Source: Ruegeria sp. HKCCD8929
Lineage (GTDB): Bacteria > Pseudomonadota > Alphaproteobacteria > Rhodobacterales > Rhodobacteraceae
Assembly (NCBI RefSeq): GCF_013031405.1
Contig: NZ_WPZY01000022.1
Coordinates: 1 to 59,550 of the forward strand
Direction: 5' to 3'
Length of the DNA stretch: 59,550 bases
Within the stretch, counting starts at the first letter, position 1, and the number at the start of each line of letters is the position of its first letter. Both the position numbers and the translations under genes were made by a program. Below the pieces are notes generated by a model. The model did not search any database. It saw only the letters and a program-made list of their open reading frames with translations, and was not told the DNA's origin. Shown here piece after piece: positions 56,005-59,550 of the stretch.

Positions 56005-57267
56005 ATGCCGGATTCGCAGATCGATATGGACCAACTGACCGGCGCGCTGCGGCGCGAGACGGTCAAAAAGAATGTGGCCGCGATCCATATCAGCGGAAAG
56101 CTGACCCTGCTGCAGCGCAAATTGTCGAATGTGCTGCTGCTCAATGCCTATGACGCGCTGACCTCGGCCCCGACGCACACGATCGACGCCCGCACGCTGG
56201 CGATGATGGTGGGCTACAACTCGAACGACTTCGACACCTTGCGCGCCAGCCTGCGGGCTCTGGCCGAAACAGTGGCCGAGTGGGACATGCTGGACGAGGA
56301 GGGCCGGCAGGAATGGGGCGTGTCCTCGCTGCTGAGTTTCGCAAAGCTCAAAAACGGGGTCTGCGAATATGCCTATTCCCCGGCGCTGGCGCAGAAACTG
56401 CACGATCCCAAGATCTATGCGCTGATCAACGTCCACATTCAGCGCAATTTCAGTTCCGGCCACGGTCTGGCGCTATACGAGAACTGCTACCGCTTCGTGC
56501 GCACCGGCTCGACCGGCTGGTGGGCCATCGATGTGTTCCGCAAGCTGATGGGCGTGGACGGGTCGAGCTATTACGAGAGCTTCAAGCATCTCAACGCCAA
56601 GATCATCAAGACGGCGGTCACCGAGGTGAACAAGAGCTCGGATATCGTGATCGAGCCCGAGTTCCGCAAAAAGGGCAGGGCGGTCACGGATATCCGGTTC
56701 CTGATCCGCGAAAACCCACAGATGGCGATGTTTCAGATCGACGACAGCGACGGCATCCGCAACCTGTCAGTTTACAAGGCGTTGCGAGGCCAGGGGGTCT
56801 CGGACCGGCTGGCGCGGCAGTGGATCGCCGAGCATGGCGAGGACTACGTGCAGGAAAAGCTGGACTACGTAAAAGGGCAGGGGGATGTGAAGTCCACCGT
56901 GGGGTATCTGTCGGCGGCCCTGCGCGATGACTACCAGCCACAGGAAAAACCCGCCCCGGTCGAACCGGCTCCGGAAAAGGTCGCAGCCGCCCGAGCCCGG
57001 GTGGAAGAGAAGGCGCGAGAGGATCAGGCCTTTGAGGCGCGCGCCGCCGAGCACGCCGAGCGTGCGCGCAAATTCGCAGTCGTCGACGAGTTGGTTTCGG
57101 CGCGAAACCCAACACAGCGGGACGCGGACAAGCGGCTGTTCATGGCGTCTTTGGAGGATGAGTTGGAGCGTGAAAACTTCCGCGCACACGGCTGGCGATC
57201 CGGCCTGAACGCCGCTGCCATCTTCGCGTTCTGGGAAGAGCTGGCGCCGGAGGCGTTCGAGGCATAG
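56005..57267 (+). CDS. plasmid replication initiator (Rep_3 / RepB-type)
   Basis: 420 residues. Tandem winged-helix domains: WH1 at about 25-130 (KLTLLQRKLSNVLLLNAYDAL, DFDTLRASLRALAETVAEWD) and WH2 at about 135-235 (YALINVHIQRNFSSGHGLALYENCYRFV, WWAIDVFRKLMGV, KHLNAKIIKTAVTEVN). The C-terminal 150 residues are charged and partly coiled-coil. Roseobacter plasmids with this family of initiator are called RepB-type. It would bind the iterons upstream. A variant parS-like dyad at 57093-57109 lies within the coding sequence (VSARNPT). The start at 56005 has only a weak AGGC box. Confidence 0.88.
   Translation: MPDSQIDMDQLTGALRRETVKKNVAAIHISGKLTLLQRKLSNVLLLNAYDALTSAPTHTIDARTLAMMVGYNSNDFDTLRASLRALAETVAEWDMLDEEGRQEWGVSSLLSFAKLKNGVCEYAYSPALAQKLHDPKIYALINVHIQRNFSSGHGLALYENCYRFVRTGSTGWWAIDVFRKLMGVDGSSYYESFKHLNAKIIKTAVTEVNKSSDIVIEPEFRKKGRAVTDIRFLIRENPQMAMFQIDDSDGIRNLSVYKALRGQGVSDRLARQWIAEHGEDYVQEKLDYVKGQGDVKSTVGYLSAALRDDYQPQEKPAPVEPAPEKVAAARARVEEKAREDQAFEARAAEHAERARKFAVVDELVSARNPTQRDADKRLFMASLEDELERENFRAHGWRSGLNAAAIFAFWEELAPEAFEA
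57093..57109. other. variant parS-like site inside rep
   Basis: GGTTTCG-GCG-CGAAACC: 7-bp arms as in the other sites but with the central three bases reversed (GCG rather than CGG in the core), so ParB affinity may differ. Confidence 0.5.
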
Positions 57268-57457
57268 ACCGGGCATCCATGGTCGGCCACGAGCGCCGTG
57301 TTGTGGTGGCGTCCTTTCATCTCGTTACCAGCGGATGTCCCGGACGATGATGGCAATTCCTAACGCTTTTCATAGGTGAAGCGGCAGTTCGGTTTAGGAG
57401 TAAAGCGGTCGGTCAGCCTGGTCCAAGGATACATTCCCGGTCACGACCATTTTCCTC

Positions 57458-57486
57458 TTGACCCTCCTCACTGCCTCCCTTACATC
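57458..57486 (+). promoter_or_regulatory. promoter of tRNA-Met
   Basis: TTGACC (57458-57463), 17-base spacer, TACATC (57481-57486), 13 bases before the mature tRNA 5' end. Confidence 0.6.
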
Positions 57487-57499
57487 GCCCCTCACCCAT

Positions 57500-57576
57500 G
57501 GCGGAGTAGCTCAGTTGGTTAGAGCAGCGGAATCATAATCCGCGTGTCGGGGGTTCAAGTCCCTCCTCCGCTACCA
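57500..57576 (+). tRNA. tRNA-Met (anticodon CAT), elongator type
   Basis: 77 bases folding as a cloverleaf: acceptor GGCGGAG/CTCCGCT, D stem GCTC/GAGC, anticodon stem GCGGA/TCCGC with loop ATCATAA (anticodon CAT), T stem GGGGG/CCCTC with TTCAAGT loop, and an encoded CCA. The first acceptor pair is a normal G-T, not the unpaired start of an initiator tRNA; a lysidine-modified tRNA-Ile is the other CAT possibility. Its 3' half also encodes the C-terminus of the recombinase on the opposite strand. Confidence 0.93.
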
Positions 57577-59146
57577 TCAAAACCCGACACTTCGGGTTTT
57601 CTCCCAGCAGTGCAGCCAGAAACCCTTCGACGACGACATCGAGGCCGTCCGGTTTGGGTGTGACAGTGACGGAACTCACCAACTCCCGAATGATGCGAAC
57701 GGCCTCCTCATTGCCCGACGAAAGGTGCTCGTTCAGATCGCCGAGCGCATCGAGATACCGCTCAATTGATGCCGGGTGGAGTTCAACAATGACCGGATCC
57801 ACTTCAAGCGCGGCGACTGCGGCTTCTGCCTCACGGGCCTCGCCTTGCAATCTGTGAATGGCGGCTTCGGCCTCCGGGCCGTCCGTGACGCCGTGGATGT
57901 ATAAGTTATGGGCCCTATCGAAGGCTGCACGGGCGCGTGACGCGGCACGTTCGAGGCGCGCGCGGTTGCGCCGAGCTTCGTGGGCGAGCCGCATGCGTTC
58001 ATTGTGATATTCCTTCAAATAGGCACGGACATATACGGGGTCTTCGAGTTCCCTAGCGAGGTGATCAAAGACGGCCGCTTCAATACGGTCTATGCGCATC
58101 TCTACGCGATTGTCGCAGGAGCCGCTCTCGGTACGGGTCGAGCACCGTCCCCACACCGACGCGCCTCTGCGCTTGGAGATGGCGATCCCTCCCCAACAAC
58201 ATCCGCAGCGCAACAGTCCGGAAAACGGTCTTGCCGGTCGAGACAACCCCCGCCCTCGTCGCCCACAGGTCTGGCTGAACACGCGTTGTGCCCTTCGAAG
58301 CTGCACCTGGTCCCACAGCGATTGCGGTACGATCCTGAGGTGCGGGGCATCGGCTCGCTGCCACTCGGACTCAGGGTTTGGCCGGCTGACCCTCTTGCCG
58401 GTATCGGGATCTCGAACCATCTGAACCCGGTTCCAGACGATCTCACCGCGATAAATCTCGTTGCAGAGTATGCCGTAGCCGCGTTGCCGGTTGCCATTGA
58501 TTGTGGAGGCATTCCAGCGTGTGGCACGTGGTGGTGGCACCGTGTCAGCGTTCAGGGCCGCGGCGATCGTCCGGGGGTGGTCACCCGACGCGTAGGCTTC
58601 GAAGATACGTCGAACGATCTTCGCCTCGTGTTCAACGATCTTGAGTTCGCCCGGGTTACCCGGGACGGGGATGTAGCCGTATGCTTTTCCTCCAGCGTGA
58701 CGCCCGTCGCGGATGACGCCTGATTGGCCGCGGCGGACCTTCTTGCGGTGCCCGTCAAGCCAGAGCTGACCCAAAAGACCATGCACGCCAACCCTGATCG
58801 CATCCGCTTTGCCGTCATGGACGGCGAGAATTGCAACTCCGAGGAACTCGAGCCGCTTCCAGATGCCTGCGAGATCCGCCTGATCCCGTGACAGCCGGTC
58901 GAGCGCCTCGACAACCAGGATGTCGAATTTGTCCTTGCGTGCATCCGCGACAAGGTCCTGCAGTCCGTCGCGACCGATCAGGGTTGCTGACGTTTTTGCC
59001 CGGTCGGTATAGATCTTTGTGACGCTCAGTCCTTCGCGTGTAGCGTAGGCTGTGCAAAGCGCAATCTGATCGTCGATTGACCTGTCGTTCTGCAGGTCTG
59101 TCGAGAATCTTGCGTAGATCGCCGCTCTTCCTTTTTGGTGAGACAT
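57533..59146 (-). CDS. large serine recombinase of an element inserted at tRNA-Met
   Basis: 537 residues. Resolvase domain with nucleophile S15 in IYARFSTDLQ and the arginine-bearing VVEALDRLSRDQADL; the recombinase domain (about 165-280, YGYIPVPGNPGELKIVEHEAKIVRRIF, ILCNEIYRGEIVW); a zinc ribbon (LLRCGCCWGGI...SGSCDN); then a coiled coil (about 385-460). The C-terminus EEGLEPPTRGL is read from the antisense of the tRNA 3' half (57533-57576), the usual sign of an element that uses this tRNA as target. The start at 59146 follows GGGGAGG. The element extends to the right, out of the window. Confidence 0.92.
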   Translation of the reverse strand: MSHQKGRAAIYARFSTDLQNDRSIDDQIALCTAYATREGLSVTKIYTDRAKTSATLIGRDGLQDLVADARKDKFDILVVEALDRLSRDQADLAGIWKRLEFLGVAILAVHDGKADAIRVGVHGLLGQLWLDGHRKKVRRGQSGVIRDGRHAGGKAYGYIPVPGNPGELKIVEHEAKIVRRIFEAYASGDHPRTIAAALNADTVPPPRATRWNASTINGNRQRGYGILCNEIYRGEIVWNRVQMVRDPDTGKRVSRPNPESEWQRADAPHLRIVPQSLWDQVQLRRAQRVFSQTCGRRGRGLSRPARPFSGLLRCGCCWGGIAISKRRGASVWGRCSTRTESGSCDNRVEMRIDRIEAAVFDHLARELEDPVYVRAYLKEYHNERMRLAHEARRNRARLERAASRARAAFDRAHNLYIHGVTDGPEAEAAIHRLQGEAREAEAAVAALEVDPVIVELHPASIERYLDALGDLNEHLSSGNEEAVRIIRELVSSVTVTPKPDGLDVVVEGFLAALLGENPKCRVLMVAEEGLEPPTRGL

Positions 59147-59550
59147 CCATTGCCTCCCCTGGCATGATCGTATCGCGCGTTGCCCCGCGCAAGAGCCCGG
59201 ATAAGATCCAGCAGCCGCGGGTCGGCTTTCCGCGCGTGACATGGTCGATCATAGCTCATTCATCGCCTCTTGGGCGAGCGTTTCGTTTCCCGGGGCAGCA
59301 CTGCTTGACTCGTGTTGCCGTAGGTTCCGCTGTTGACGCCCAAACAACTCCTGTTTCCCAGCGTCGTCCGGCTCAAACAAAAGTAAGCTCCGACGTGGGC
59401 ATTTGGGCGCCAAAACCGAGCCACTCAGTAGCGCGCAAAATGTCCGTATTTTGCGCGCTAAAGAATGATCCCATCTAAGCCACAAGCCAAAACGTGGTTT
59501 TGTTGCGAAGTTTCTTTCTGACCGAAGAGGTCACGCCGGACTATCGGGCT
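59147..59550. other. 404-base stretch upstream of the recombinase, no convincing gene
   Basis: Overlapping minus-strand frames exist (for example 59249-59485, 78 codons, and an ATG at 59259 opening ADPRLLDLIRALARGN), and their stop/start overlap hints at small coupled genes as often found ahead of such recombinases, but none is recognisable. A perfect 13-bp inverted repeat is at 59429-59460. Confidence 0.4.
59429..59460. repeat. perfect 13-bp inverted repeat
   Basis: TAGCGCGCAAAAT (59429-59441) and ATTTTGCGCGCTA (59448-59460) around GTCCGT. The right arm plus the following AAAG matches the sequence near 51763 (TTTTGCGCGC...CTAAAG). Confidence 0.75.

Overview
The window looks like part of an extrachromosomal replicon (plasmid or chromid), or a plasmid integrated in a chromosome, of a marine Rhodobacterales (Roseobacter-group) alphaproteobacterium. 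The grounds are high GC, the typical roseobacter gene repertoire (TRAP transporter with fused DctQM, NasST-type nitrate assimilation, an mcl/mtk serine-cycle block, RTX proteins, DUF1127 protein) and a complete Rep_3-type replication module with ParA and ParB at 53-57 kb. I cannot name the genus from the sequence alone.

Layout. 0-2.7 kb: a LysM protein, a 36-residue lipoprotein too short for routine ORF calling, a secreted COG4315-type protein, and a divergent ECF sigma/anti-sigma pair. 2.9-5.2 kb: a 744-residue RTX protein built on four 131-residue units in exact 393-bp register. 5.3-8.6 kb: singletons (serine beta-lactamase-fold hydrolase, PPOX-like flavoprotein, DUF1127 protein, HxlR regulator). 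8.7-14.8 kb: D-lactate module (FadR-type regulator, TRAP SBP, fused TRAP membrane subunits, Dld). 15.0-26.7 kb: nitrate assimilation (NasT, NasS, leader RNA with terminator, NrtA-B-CD, NirB, NirD, NasA). 27.0-32.8 kb: a four-gene ABC importer divergent from a LacI regulator coupled to a 2H cyclic-phosphodiesterase-like protein. 32.8-37.8 kb: Cache-PAS histidine kinase plus FixJ-type regulator, then a DUF4242 protein divergent from a LysR regulator. 37.9-41.3 kb: a large secreted ExeM/NucH-like nuclease with RTX tail. 41.7-50.6 kb: serine-cycle block (mcl and a LuxR-type regulator divergent from sga-mtkA-mtkB-hprA-ppc). 50.6-57.3 kb: plasmid backbone (winged-helix protein, tyrosine recombinase beside a 23-bp palindrome, parB, parA, iteron origin, rep) with parS-like 15-mers, three of the four lying inside coding sequence. 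57.5-59.5 kb: elongator tRNA-Met(CAT) whose 3' half encodes, in antisense, the C-terminus of a large serine recombinase, marking the edge of an integrated element that runs off the right end.

How it fits together. The cargo is nutritional: uptake and oxidation of D-lactate, uptake and reduction of nitrate, scavenging of extracellular DNA, import of an unidentified (possibly phosphodiester) solute, and the carbon-fixing/C2-splitting half of the serine cycle (glyoxylate to glycine, hydroxypyruvate to glycerate, PEP to oxaloacetate, malate to malyl-CoA to acetyl-CoA plus glyoxylate). Most modules carry their own local regulator. Points most worth checking are the parS sites embedded in parB and rep, the LacI/2H-phosphoesterase/ABC locus, the plasmid-borne serine-cycle block under a LuxR-type regulator, the probable recombination site next to the tyrosine recombinase, and an orphan plus-strand terminator suggesting a small RNA near 41.6 kb.
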